Assembly: GCA_002491065.1 (NCBI GenBank)
Contig: DKVF01000102.1
Span: forward strand, 1 to 53,867
DNA: 53,867 bases
Direction of reading: 5' to 3'
Source of the DNA: Peptococcaceae bacterium UBA7185
Lineage (GTDB): Bacteria; Bacillota; Peptococcia; Peptococcales; Peptococcaceae
Part shown: positions 40,511 through 48,375 of the stretch, in pieces
How positions within the stretch are numbered: position 1 is the stretch's first letter
How the letters are laid out: every line of letters starts with the position of its first letter
Translations under genes and position numbers: made by a program
The notes under the pieces: model-generated
The model's database searches: none
What the model was told of the DNA's origin: nothing
Seen by the model: the letters and a program-made list of their open reading frames with translations, nothing else

Positions 40511-41633
40511 ACACGCTTTCCTTTCTCCTTCCAGATCACACCGCTGGCTGAACTGCACACCGAGTGCGATGCTTGAATCCGAGTTCCCGGGCGGCAGCAG
40601 TTCAGCTGCCGAAGAAGGTACCGCAGCCCACGCATTTTGCGAACACAAGTTAAAGAAGGCACTCCGCAGAAGAAGCAAAAGACCTGTCTCCGATTACGAT
40701 AGTGACGAGATGCAGGAGTACACCGATAGTTATGTGGATTATGTGCTGGAGCAGCTTGAAGTCGCAAAGCAGACCTGCAAAGACCCTATGGTGTTGATTG
40801 AACAGAAAGTAGACTTTTCGGAATATGTCTCGGACGGCTATGGCACTGCAGACTGCATCATCGTATCGGACGATACCATGCAGATTATTGATTTCAAGTA
40901 CGGGCTGGGAGTTTTGGTGGATGCCGAACAGAATACGCAGCTGATGTGTTATTCCATCGGTGCACTGAACCTCTTTGATAGCCTGTATGACATCAAGGGA
41001 GTCACGATGCACATCTTCCAGCCTCGCAGGGAGAATGTCCAGAGTTGGACTATTCCGGTAGATGAACTGAAAGCATGGGCAGAGAACGAACTAAAGCCGA
41101 AGGCGCAGATGGCCTTAAACGGCGAGGGTGAATATCATCCCGGCGAATGGTGTCAGTTCTGTAAGGCAGCAGTCCGATGCAGGGCAAGAGCAGAAGAAAA
41201 ACTTCGTCTTGCACAGCAGGAGTTCAAAATGCCGCCACTTCTTACGGATGCTGAAATCGAAGAAGTACTGACCATCCTTCCCGACCTTACCAAGTGGGCA
41301 GACGGCATCCTGGCTTATGCCACCGATGCAGCAGTCAACCACGGCAAGGCATGGAACGGGTTCAAGGTTGTCGAAGGCAGATCCGTCCGCAAGTACAAGG
41401 ACGAAGAACTGGTCGCACAGGCAGCCAAAGACCACGGCTATACCGACATCTACCGTCAGAGTCTTATTACCATGACGGAGATGCAGAAGCTGATGGGCAA
41501 GAAACAATTTGAACAGATCCTGGGTGACCTCATTGTGAAACCACAGGGTAAGCCGACCTTAGTTCCGGTAACGGATAAGCGTCCGGCGATGAACGTAACA
41601 AACGCCAATAACGAATTTAAACAGGAGGATTAA
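40503..41633 (+). CDS. DUF2800 PD-(D/E)XK nuclease (Cas4/RecB-like)
   Basis: 376 residues. N-terminal FLSPSRSHRWLNCTPSAML is the DUF2800 start. The nuclease core reads DGYGTADCIIVSDDTMQIIDFKYG, with D-x(n)-D-x-K. A cysteine set CQFCKAAVRCRARAEEK resembles the Fe-S cysteines of Cas4/AddB-type nucleases. It probably processes DNA ends during phage replication or recombination, together with the ssDNA-binding protein encoded next. Start ATG 40503 overlaps the previous stop. Confidence 0.85.
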   Translation: MSKHAFLSPSRSHRWLNCTPSAMLESEFPGGSSSAAEEGTAAHAFCEHKLKKALRRRSKRPVSDYDSDEMQEYTDSYVDYVLEQLEVAKQTCKDPMVLIEQKVDFSEYVSDGYGTADCIIVSDDTMQIIDFKYGLGVLVDAEQNTQLMCYSIGALNLFDSLYDIKGVTMHIFQPRRENVQSWTIPVDELKAWAENELKPKAQMALNGEGEYHPGEWCQFCKAAVRCRARAEEKLRLAQQEFKMPPLLTDAEIEEVLTILPDLTKWADGILAYATDAAVNHGKAWNGFKVVEGRSVRKYKDEELVAQAAKDHGYTDIYRQSLITMTEMQKLMGKKQFEQILGDLIVKPQGKPTLVPVTDKRPAMNVTNANNEFKQED

Positions 41634-41637
41634 TATC

Positions 41638-42183
41638 ATGGCTATTTCTAAGACAAAAGTTATCACAGGTGTAAACACTCGTCTCTCATATTTCCATGGC
41701 TGGGAGCCTACCAGCATCAACAACGGACCTGAGAGATACTCCGTTTCCGTACTTATCCCTAAGTCTGACACCGAAACAGTGAAGGCTATCAATGAGGCTA
41801 TCGATGCCGCAATCGAAGAGGGTGTTGCCAAGTTTGGCGGCAAGAAGCCTAACAAGGCAGCAATCAAGCTTCCTTTGCGTGACGGTGATACCGAGCGCGA
41901 TGATGAGGCCTATAAGGGTCACTACTTCATTAATGCCAACAGCACGACTCCGCCTCAGATCGTGGACAAGTATGTGAAGCCTATCCTTGACCGCAACGAA
42001 GTATACTCCGGCTGCTATGCCCGTGTATCTTTGAACTTCTATGCGTTCAACAGTAACGGCAACAAAGGCGTGGCATGCGGACTGGGCAACATCCAGAAGA
42101 TCCGTGACGGTGAAAGCCTTGGCGGCAGAAGCTCTGCAACTGATGATTTCAGCACTGTGGCTGATGACGATTTCCTTTCCTAA
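41638..42183 (+). CDS. DUF2815 single-stranded DNA-binding protein
   Basis: 181 residues of the DUF2815 family, distant relatives of T7 gp2.5 ssDNA-binding protein. Typical parts are TKVITGVNTRLSYFHGWEP, PERYSVSVLIPKSD and an acidic C-terminal tail (DDFSTVADDDFLS) of the kind that contacts partner proteins. It lies between the nuclease and the DNA polymerase genes, which matches a replication role. Confidence 0.85.
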   Translation: MAISKTKVITGVNTRLSYFHGWEPTSINNGPERYSVSVLIPKSDTETVKAINEAIDAAIEEGVAKFGGKKPNKAAIKLPLRDGDTERDDEAYKGHYFINANSTTPPQIVDKYVKPILDRNEVYSGCYARVSLNFYAFNSNGNKGVACGLGNIQKIRDGESLGGRSSATDDFSTVADDDFLS

Positions 42184-42198
42184 ACATATAAACCCGGC

Positions 42199-42225
42199 GG
42201 GCGGTGGTGCTGTCACCGTCTGCCC
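42199..42225 (+). other. Intergenic hairpin (GGGC/GCCC)
   Basis: GGGC (42199-42202) / GCCC (42222-42225) and the inner GGTG / CACC pair. It is one of three GGGCGG-type hairpins that sit between early phage genes (also 39142 and 42444). No T-run follows, so it is more likely a processing or stability element than a terminator. Confidence 0.35.
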
Positions 42226-42249
42226 ACATTGAATAACGAGGTGAACGTA

Positions 42250-42441
42250 ATGAACGAAGTATATGAATTTATGAAACAAGTCGATGTGATAGTTCTTTTC
42301 TGCCTGATCTATGGTTTTGCTATCAATGGTATCGTATGGGCAGTGTGCGAATTTTTCAGCTTTGTGGTCAAGAAGGCAAAAGCTTTTATTACAAAACGCA
42401 AAGAGAAAAAGGCTGCACAGAAGGATGATGTGACGGAGTAA
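42250..42441 (+). CDS. Small single-pass membrane protein of the phage
   Basis: 63 residues. One hydrophobic helix (IVLFCLIYGFAINGIVWAVC) is followed by an amphipathic and then very basic tail (KKAKAFITKRKEKKAAQK). Start ATG 42250 is eight bases after GAGGTG. Function unknown; it lies between the ssDNA-binding protein and polymerase genes. Confidence 0.55.
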   Translation: MNEVYEFMKQVDVIVLFCLIYGFAINGIVWAVCEFFSFVVKKAKAFITKRKEKKAAQKDDVTE

Positions 42442-42443
42442 AC

Positions 42444-42484
42444 ATGACGGGCGGCGGAGGATATTCTTCTGCCGCCTTTGTCAT
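42444..42484 (+). other. Strong intergenic hairpin before the polymerase gene
   Basis: A 12-bp stem (42450-42461 with 42465-42476, three-base loop) is extended by ATGAC/GTCAT on the outside. It overlaps no gene and lies just before the ribosome binding site of the polymerase. The T-run is short (TTT), so termination would be partial. Confidence 0.45.
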
Positions 42485-42498
42485 AGAAAGGAGCAGCT

Positions 42499-44427
42499 AT
42501 GCAGCATTTAAGCATTGATATCGAAACTTACTCCAGCGTGAATCTGCAGAAAGCCGGAGTTTATAAATATGCCGAGAGTCCTGACTTCGATATCCTTCTA
42601 TTCGGTTATAGCGTGGATGGCGGAGCGGTTCATGTTATAGACCTTGCATGCGGAGAGAAGATTCCGGCGGAGATTGTGGATGCCTTGTCGGATGAATCCG
42701 TAACCAAGTGGGCATTCAACGCACAGTTTGAGCGTGTGTGCCTGTCGAATTATCTTGATACCTGGCTTTCTCCTGACAGCTGGCACTGCACGATGGTGTG
42801 GTCGGCAACACTCGGTCTGCCATTGTCCCTGGAAGGGGTGGGTGCAGTTTTGGGACTGGAGAAGCAGAAACTGACCGAGGGAAAAAATCTCATCAAATAC
42901 TTCTGTGTTCCCTGCGCCCCTACCAAGACCAATGGCGGCAGAACCAGAAATCTTCCGCAGCACGATATGGAGAAGTGGGAGCAGTTCAAGGCATATAACC
43001 TGCGTGATGTGGAAACCGAGATGAGCATCCAGAAGAAGCTGTCCCGTTTCACTGTTCCCGATTTCATCTGGGATGAATACCATCTTGATCAGGAAATCAA
43101 TGACCGTGGCATCGGACTGGATATGACGCTTGTGGAGCAGGCTATTGCCATCGACAGCATCAGCCGTAAAAGTCTCACACAGCAGATTCAAAATCTGACC
43201 GACCTTGACAATCCCAACTCCGTGGCACAGATGAAAGGGTGGCTTTCGGATAACGGACTGGAGATGGATACTCTCGGCAAGAAGGCTGTGGCAGAAACAC
43301 TCAAGACTGCACCAAAGCATCTGGCGGATGTTCTTTCCCTACGTCAGCAGCTTGCCAAGAGCAGTGTGAAGAAATACACCGCTATGCAGACAGCGGTGTG
43401 CAAGGATTCCAGGGCAAGAGGAATGTTCCAGTATTACGGTGCCAACCGAACTGGACGATTTGCCGGACGCATCATCCAGCTGCAGAATCTTCCGCAAAAT
43501 CATATGTCTGACCTTGCCGATGCCAGGGCACTTGTCAGAAGCGGTAATTACGATGCTTTGGAACTTCTGTATGACGATATCCCGGATACGCTTTCGCAGC
43601 TGATCCGCACAGCCTTCGTTCCCCAGGATGGCAGGAAATTCATCGTGGCAGACTTCTCTGCAATCGAAGCGAGAGTCCTTGCCTGGCTTGCAGGTGAGAA
43701 ATGGAGAATGCAGGTATTCGCCGATGGCAAGGACATTTACTGCAGTTCGGCATCGCAGATGTTTGGTGTTCCGGTAGAAAAGCATGGCATCAACGGTCAT
43801 CTCCGCCAGAAGGGTAAGATTGCGGAACTGGCCCTCGGTTACGGCGGTTCGGTCGGTGCGCTCAAGAGTATGGGTGCTTTGGAGATGGGACTTACCGAAG
43901 AGGAACTTCAGCCGCTGGTGAACGCATGGAGAAATGCAAATCCGATGATTACGGCTCTGTGGTGGGATATCGACAGAGCGGTGAAGACTACAGTGCGAGA
44001 ACATATTCCGACTGAGGTGGCAGGACTGAAGTTTACCTATGAGAGTGGGTTCCTTTTTATGAAACTTCCTTCTGGCAGACGGCTTGCCTATGTGAAGCCA
44101 CGCATGGGTATCAACCAGTTCGGCAGTGAGTCAGTGACATATGAAGGCGTGGGTGCTACGAAAAAGTGGGAGCGTCTTGAAAGCTATGGCCCGAAGTTTT
44201 GTGAGAATGCTATCCAGGCAATCGCAAGGGATATTCTCATGTATGCCATGCAGACACTTCGCAACTGCAGTATCGTTGCCCATGTACATGACGAACTGAT
44301 CATCGAAGCGGACAGGCGCATGAGCCTCAGTGCAGTCTGTGAGCAGATGGGCAGAACACCTCCCTGGGCGAAAGGACTGCTTCTCCGTGCTGACGGATAC
44401 GAATGTGATTTTTATAAAAAAGACTGA
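42499..44427 (+). CDS. Phage DNA polymerase I-family polymerase
   Basis: Family A replicative polymerase of 642 residues with an N-terminal 3'-5' exonuclease (LSIDIETYS, then AFNAQFERVCLSNYL) and a polymerase domain: RTGRFAGRIIQLQNLPQN, motif A VADFSAIEARVLAWLAG, motif B KGKIAELALGYGGSVGAL and motif C AHVHDELIIEA. No 5'-nuclease domain. It should replicate the phage genome together with the primase-helicase and the SNF2/VRR-NUC pair encoded downstream. Confidence 0.95.
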   Translation: MQHLSIDIETYSSVNLQKAGVYKYAESPDFDILLFGYSVDGGAVHVIDLACGEKIPAEIVDALSDESVTKWAFNAQFERVCLSNYLDTWLSPDSWHCTMVWSATLGLPLSLEGVGAVLGLEKQKLTEGKNLIKYFCVPCAPTKTNGGRTRNLPQHDMEKWEQFKAYNLRDVETEMSIQKKLSRFTVPDFIWDEYHLDQEINDRGIGLDMTLVEQAIAIDSISRKSLTQQIQNLTDLDNPNSVAQMKGWLSDNGLEMDTLGKKAVAETLKTAPKHLADVLSLRQQLAKSSVKKYTAMQTAVCKDSRARGMFQYYGANRTGRFAGRIIQLQNLPQNHMSDLADARALVRSGNYDALELLYDDIPDTLSQLIRTAFVPQDGRKFIVADFSAIEARVLAWLAGEKWRMQVFADGKDIYCSSASQMFGVPVEKHGINGHLRQKGKIAELALGYGGSVGALKSMGALEMGLTEEELQPLVNAWRNANPMITALWWDIDRAVKTTVREHIPTEVAGLKFTYESGFLFMKLPSGRRLAYVKPRMGINQFGSESVTYEGVGATKKWERLESYGPKFCENAIQAIARDILMYAMQTLRNCSIVAHVHDELIIEADRRMSLSAVCEQMGRTPPWAKGLLLRADGYECDFYKKD

Positions 44428-44464
44428 TTTTAGGGGGTTCGATTCATTCGGATTCTTCGCATAT
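44425..44464 (+). repeat. Stop-codon-linked repeat, copy 2
   Basis: TGA-N5-GGGGGTTCGATTC-N10-TTCGCATAT begins exactly at the polymerase stop codon, with the same distances as copy 1 (stop to G-run 8 bases; G-run to TTCGCATAT 23 bases). The T-arm-like stem is lost here because CCCC is replaced by ATTC. Confidence 0.6.
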
Positions 44465-44501
44465 AGGCAGAAGGAATTGTCCTTCTGTCTATTTCATTTT
44501 T
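44465..44501 (+). terminator. Hairpin with T-run after the polymerase gene
   Basis: An 11-bp stem AGGCAGAAGGA (44465-44475) / TCCTTCTGTCT (44480-44490), one G-T pair, four-base loop, then ATTTCATTTTTTT. It is a good intrinsic terminator candidate between the replication and antirepressor genes. Confidence 0.65.
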
Positions 44502-44516
44502 TTAGGAGGATTCGCT

Positions 44517-45275
44517 ATGGACGAATTAATCAGAATCAACTACGACAGTGAGCGTCCTACTGTGAACGGACGCGATTTGCACAATGCACTTGGCATCAAC
44601 ACCAAGTATGCAGACTGGTTTCCGAGAATGTGTGAATACGGATTTTCGGAAGGACAGGACTATTGCTCAATTTTGAGAAATAGGTCTGACGGACTTCCGG
44701 GGAAAGGATTGACCGACCATTTGCTTACCATCGACATGGCAAAGCAGCTATGCATGATTCAGCGTACCGATATCGGCAGAAAGTTCCGTCAGTACTTCAT
44801 TCAGGTGGAAGAGGCATGGAACTCCCCGGAGGCCATTATGGCAAGGGCACTCCAGTTTGCCAATCAGCAGCTGGCACTTTTATCGCAGCAGAACATGGCG
44901 CTTACAGAAACCGTGGCTATTCAGAATCAGCAGATTACGGAGATGAAACCGAAGGTCAGCTACTACGATGTGGTGCTGAACTGCAAAGACCTTATTTCCA
45001 CTTCTGCCATTGCCAAGGATTACGGCAAGTCTGCCATCTGGATGAACCGATATCTCCACGAAAAGGGTGTGCAGTTCAAGCAAGGTGACATCTGGCTTTT
45101 ATATCAGCGTTATGCCCGAGAGGGCTATACCAGCACCAAGACTCATACCTATCCCGGTACGAATGGTGAAACGCATACGAAGGTGCATACCTACTGGACG
45201 CAGAAAGGCAGACTCTTCATTTACGAACTGATGAAATCAGACGGTTGTATGCCCCTGATCGAAATGGAGGTGTAA
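44517..45275 (+). CDS. Phage antirepressor (AntA/KilAC)
   Basis: 252 residues. An N-terminal AntA/AntB domain (VNGRDLHNALGINTKYADWF, then GEGQDYCS-like segments and GRKFRQYFIQVEEAW) is linked by a glutamine-rich coiled coil (QQLALLSQQNMALTETVAIQ) to a C-terminal KilAC DNA-binding domain (YDVVLNCKDLISTSAIAKDY). Antirepressors counter the lysogeny repressor or other regulators. Ribosome binding site TTAGGAGG. Confidence 0.9.
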   Translation: MDELIRINYDSERPTVNGRDLHNALGINTKYADWFPRMCEYGFSEGQDYCSILRNRSDGLPGKGLTDHLLTIDMAKQLCMIQRTDIGRKFRQYFIQVEEAWNSPEAIMARALQFANQQLALLSQQNMALTETVAIQNQQITEMKPKVSYYDVVLNCKDLISTSAIAKDYGKSAIWMNRYLHEKGVQFKQGDIWLLYQRYAREGYTSTKTHTYPGTNGETHTKVHTYWTQKGRLFIYELMKSDGCMPLIEMEV

Positions 45276-45278
45276 GCC

Positions 45279-45704
45279 GTGAACATCGATAAGTTCAATT
45301 CAGAAGGTTACTATGACCCGACAAGTTATGAGGCTATGACCAATGTGGCAAAGGCGGACAAGCAGTCCGCTTTTCGCCCGCTGGTTTATATCTGTTCTCC
45401 GTTTTCCGGTGATACGGAAAGAAACAGTGAACAGGCAAGAAAGTACAGCCGTTTTGCCTATGAGCAGAATACGATTCCGGTGACACCACACCTTTTGTAT
45501 CCGCAGTTCATGGATGACGAGAACCCAAAGGAACGTGCGGATGCCATGCATTTCAATTATGTGCTGCTTGGCAAGTGCAATGAACTGTGGGTTTTCGGTG
45601 ATGTGATATCCAAGGGCATGGCACATGAGATCGGTATCGCAAAAAAGAGACAGCAGACCATCAGATGGTTTGACAGAAACTGCAAGGAGGTTACCCATGA
45701 TTGA
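45279..45704 (+). CDS. DUF4406 protein (nucleoside deoxyribosyltransferase-like fold)
   Basis: 141 residues. PLVYICSPFSGDTERNSEQA, then ELWVFGDVISKGMAHEI show the DUF4406 fold related to nucleoside 2-deoxyribosyltransferases. It may modify nucleotides or nucleotide signals during infection; no substrate can be read. Start GTG 45279. The last codons overlap the primase start. Confidence 0.8.
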   Translation: MNIDKFNSEGYYDPTSYEAMTNVAKADKQSAFRPLVYICSPFSGDTERNSEQARKYSRFAYEQNTIPVTPHLLYPQFMDDENPKERADAMHFNYVLLGKCNELWVFGDVISKGMAHEIGIAKKRQQTIRWFDRNCKEVTHD

Positions 45705-47943
45705 TTTTACCCTTTATACCGCAAACTGCTGCGGTGACAGTTCCAACTGCGTATATCCCAATAAGGCTCACATTACGGACTCGGCATCTTTCGTGGCTGC
45801 CATCAAGCAGGATCATGTGTGTGCCGCCTATAAGAACAACTACCGTAGCAATGATAATTTCCTCGAAACGGATGTCCTTCCGATGGACTGTGACAATGAT
45901 CACTCCGATGATCCAAAAGACTGGGTCTATCCTCTGGACGTGGTGATGGCATTCCCGGATGTTTCCTTACTTGTCAGCTATAGCCGCAACAACATGAAGG
46001 TGAAAAACGGCAAGGCGGCAAGACCGAAGTTCCATGTGTATTTCCCTATCCCGACCATGACGGATGGAAAAGCCTATGCGGAACTGAAGAAACGCATTCA
46101 GGAGTTCTTTCCTTATTTTGATGCGGATGCCCTGGGTGAGGCACGTTTCCTTTACGGCACCGATTCACCGGATGTTGAAGTATATGACGGAGTAAGTGAT
46201 TTGGCTGACTTTATTGACCACGATGAGTTCGCAGACTTTGATGCCAGCACGGAAGAGATCAGCGAAGGCAGCAGAAACAGTACCATGAGCCATATCGCAG
46301 GAAAACTTATCAAGAGATACGGTGCGACCGAAGAAGCCCATGCCCTGTTTATGAAAACAGCGGAAAAGTGCAATCCACCTCTGGCTGATTCCGAACTGGA
46401 TAAGATCTGGCACTCTGCCACCAAGTTCGGTACCAAGGTATCCAGGCAGGAAGGCTATATCGATCCTAAGGTCTATAACTCTGACTGCGTGTTAAAACCG
46501 GAGGATTTCTCCGATGTGGGACAGGCCACGGTACTCGCAAGAGAGTACAAAGGAAAACTTCGCTTTTCGCCTGCTACCGATTACATGGTCTACAACGGCA
46601 GCTTTTGGGAAGAAACCGCACCGAAGTCCCAGGGCATCTCCCAGGAACTGACGGATCGTCAGCTGGAAGAGGCTGAAGCAGAGATCAAGAAAGCAATGGA
46701 TGAGATGAACAAGAACGGTGCGATGGAGATCCTTGTGGCAATGGGTCCGAAGAAGGCAGCGAATGCCTTCAACCGTCAGCAGGCACATTCTTTTGAGATG
46801 TATGAGAATGCACTGAATTACAAGAAGTATGCCATTAAACGCCGTGACTCCAAATACATCGCATCTGCCTTAAAAGAGGCAAGACCGATGCTTGAGATTG
46901 AGCAAAAGTTTCTGGATGCGGATGAATTTCTGCTGAACTGTCCGTCCGGTACGATAGACCTTCGTAAGGGCACCCGCAGTTTGCGTGACCATGACCCGGA
47001 AGACTTCATTACCAAGCAGACCGCTGTTGACCCCGGAAAAGACGGAGCGGATATCTGGCAGGATGCTCTGAACACCTTCTTCCAGAACGATGCTGCCCTT
47101 ATTGACTATGTGCAGAAAATCGTAGGTCTGTCCGCAGTGGGCAAGGTCTATGTAGAGGCACTTATCATTGCCTACGGTGAAGGCCGAAACGGCAAGAGTA
47201 CCTTCTGGAATGTGGTGTCGAGAGTCCTTGGTACCTACAGTGGCAATATCTCTGCCGATATGCTGACGGTCGGATGCCGCAGAAATGTAAAACCGGAACT
47301 TGCCGAGGCAAAAGGTAAAAGACTGCTCATTGCTGCTGAACTCGAGGAAGGCATGAGACTTAACACATCCAATGTAAAGCAGCTCTGCTCCACGGATGAA
47401 ATCTATGCAGAGAAGAAATACAAAGACCCGTTCTCCTATGTTCCTACCCATACGCTTGTGCTTTATACCAACCACCTGCCCAAGGTCGGTGCAATTGATA
47501 AGGGTACCTGGCGAAGACTCATAGTGATTCCCTTCGGTGCAAAGATCGAGGGCAGTTCGGATATCAAGAACTATGCCGACTATCTGTTTGAGAAGGCCGG
47601 CGGTGCGATTCTCTCCTGGGTGATTGAGGGTGCAAAGAAGGTTATTGCGGATGACTTCCATATTGCTGCGCCCAAGAAAGTTCAGGAGGCTATCGATGCC
47701 TATAAGGAAAACAATGACTGGATGAGTGCGTTTTTAAACGAACGCTGCGAGATTGATGATACCGCCGTGGTCAAGTCGGGAGAACTTTACAACGAGTACC
47801 GTTCCTTCTGCTTACAGGTGGGTGAGTATGTTCGCAGTTCCGCAGATTTCTATACCGCTGTTGAGTCCTTCGGTTTTGAACGGTTCAGAAACAGAAACGG
47901 CAGATTTGTCAAAGGCTTAAAGCTGAAAACTGAGTTTGAATAA
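45697..47943 (+). CDS. Phage primase-helicase (AEP primase + D5/P4 SF3 helicase)
   Basis: 748 residues. The N-terminal archaeo-eukaryotic-type primase has LPMDCDNDHSDDP (D-x-D) and RPKFHVYFPIP. A linker helix region follows. The D5_N/SF3 helicase has Walker A GEGRNGKSTFWNVV, GKRLLIAAELEE (Walker B region) and HTLVLYTNHLPKV. It provides priming and unwinding for phage replication. Start ATG 45697 follows AAGGAGG; the longer open frame before it lies inside the previous gene. Confidence 0.93.
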   Translation: MIDFTLYTANCCGDSSNCVYPNKAHITDSASFVAAIKQDHVCAAYKNNYRSNDNFLETDVLPMDCDNDHSDDPKDWVYPLDVVMAFPDVSLLVSYSRNNMKVKNGKAARPKFHVYFPIPTMTDGKAYAELKKRIQEFFPYFDADALGEARFLYGTDSPDVEVYDGVSDLADFIDHDEFADFDASTEEISEGSRNSTMSHIAGKLIKRYGATEEAHALFMKTAEKCNPPLADSELDKIWHSATKFGTKVSRQEGYIDPKVYNSDCVLKPEDFSDVGQATVLAREYKGKLRFSPATDYMVYNGSFWEETAPKSQGISQELTDRQLEEAEAEIKKAMDEMNKNGAMEILVAMGPKKAANAFNRQQAHSFEMYENALNYKKYAIKRRDSKYIASALKEARPMLEIEQKFLDADEFLLNCPSGTIDLRKGTRSLRDHDPEDFITKQTAVDPGKDGADIWQDALNTFFQNDAALIDYVQKIVGLSAVGKVYVEALIIAYGEGRNGKSTFWNVVSRVLGTYSGNISADMLTVGCRRNVKPELAEAKGKRLLIAAELEEGMRLNTSNVKQLCSTDEIYAEKKYKDPFSYVPTHTLVLYTNHLPKVGAIDKGTWRRLIVIPFGAKIEGSSDIKNYADYLFEKAGGAILSWVIEGAKKVIADDFHIAAPKKVQEAIDAYKENNDWMSAFLNERCEIDDTAVVKSGELYNEYRSFCLQVGEYVRSSADFYTAVESFGFERFRNRNGRFVKGLKLKTEFE

Positions 47944-47953
47944 GCCTTATACC

Positions 47954-48064
47954 GGTATGTGTGACACCTTATGCTACCTATCTTACTAACTTTTCTAAAG
48001 AGCCTAAAAAAACAGATATATAGAAAAGTATAGAAAATACCCTGCATAAGGCGGCACACATACC
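47954..48064. repeat. Large nested inverted repeat between primase and VRR-NUC genes
   Basis: Arms of 21 bases (47954-47974 and 48044-48064, 19 matches) enclose a second perfect 9-bp pair ACTTTTCTA (47989-47997) / TAGAAAAGT (48021-48029). The left arm begins in the palindrome ATACCGGTAT (47949-47958). The region is AT-rich and non-coding. It could be a replication origin, a regulatory RNA or an RNase III site. Confidence 0.6.
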
Positions 48065-48093
48065 AATATTAAGCCGTGATGGAGGTGCGGAAT

Positions 48094-48375
48094 ATGCGTG
48101 AAAAAGAAGTTGAGCAGGCCCTTGTCCGCTCCGTCAGGAAAGCGGGTGGGCTATGCATGAAGTTTACCTGTCCGGGCATGGACGGTGTGCCGGACAGACT
48201 GGTACTCCTCCCTTTTGGGAAGTGTGCCTTTGTGGAATTAAAGGCTCCCGGTAAAAAACCGAGGCCGCTACAGATACGAAGAATGAAACAGATTATCGCT
48301 CTTGGTATTCCCTGTTATGTGATTGATGCCAAGGAGCAGATAGGAGGTGTACTTGATGCAATATCATCCCCATGA
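48094..48375 (+). CDS. VRR-NUC domain nuclease
   Basis: 93 residues, the stand-alone phage form of the VRR-NUC fold. Catalytic residues are visible as MDGVPDRLVLLP (Asp) and FVELKAPGKKP (E-x-K), followed by QIRRMKQI. Stand-alone phage members cut branched DNA and are usually encoded with an SNF2 helicase, as here (20-bp overlap). Start ATG 48094 is six bases after GGAGGTG. Confidence 0.88.
   Translation: MREKEVEQALVRSVRKAGGLCMKFTCPGMDGVPDRLVLLPFGKCAFVELKAPGKKPRPLQIRRMKQIIALGIPCYVIDAKEQIGGVLDAISSP

Noticed and set aside
42598..44004. Minus-strand frames of 240 and 221 residues opposite the DNA polymerase
   Set aside because: The polymerase motifs A, B and C are intact on the plus strand; the antisense frames have no family match.
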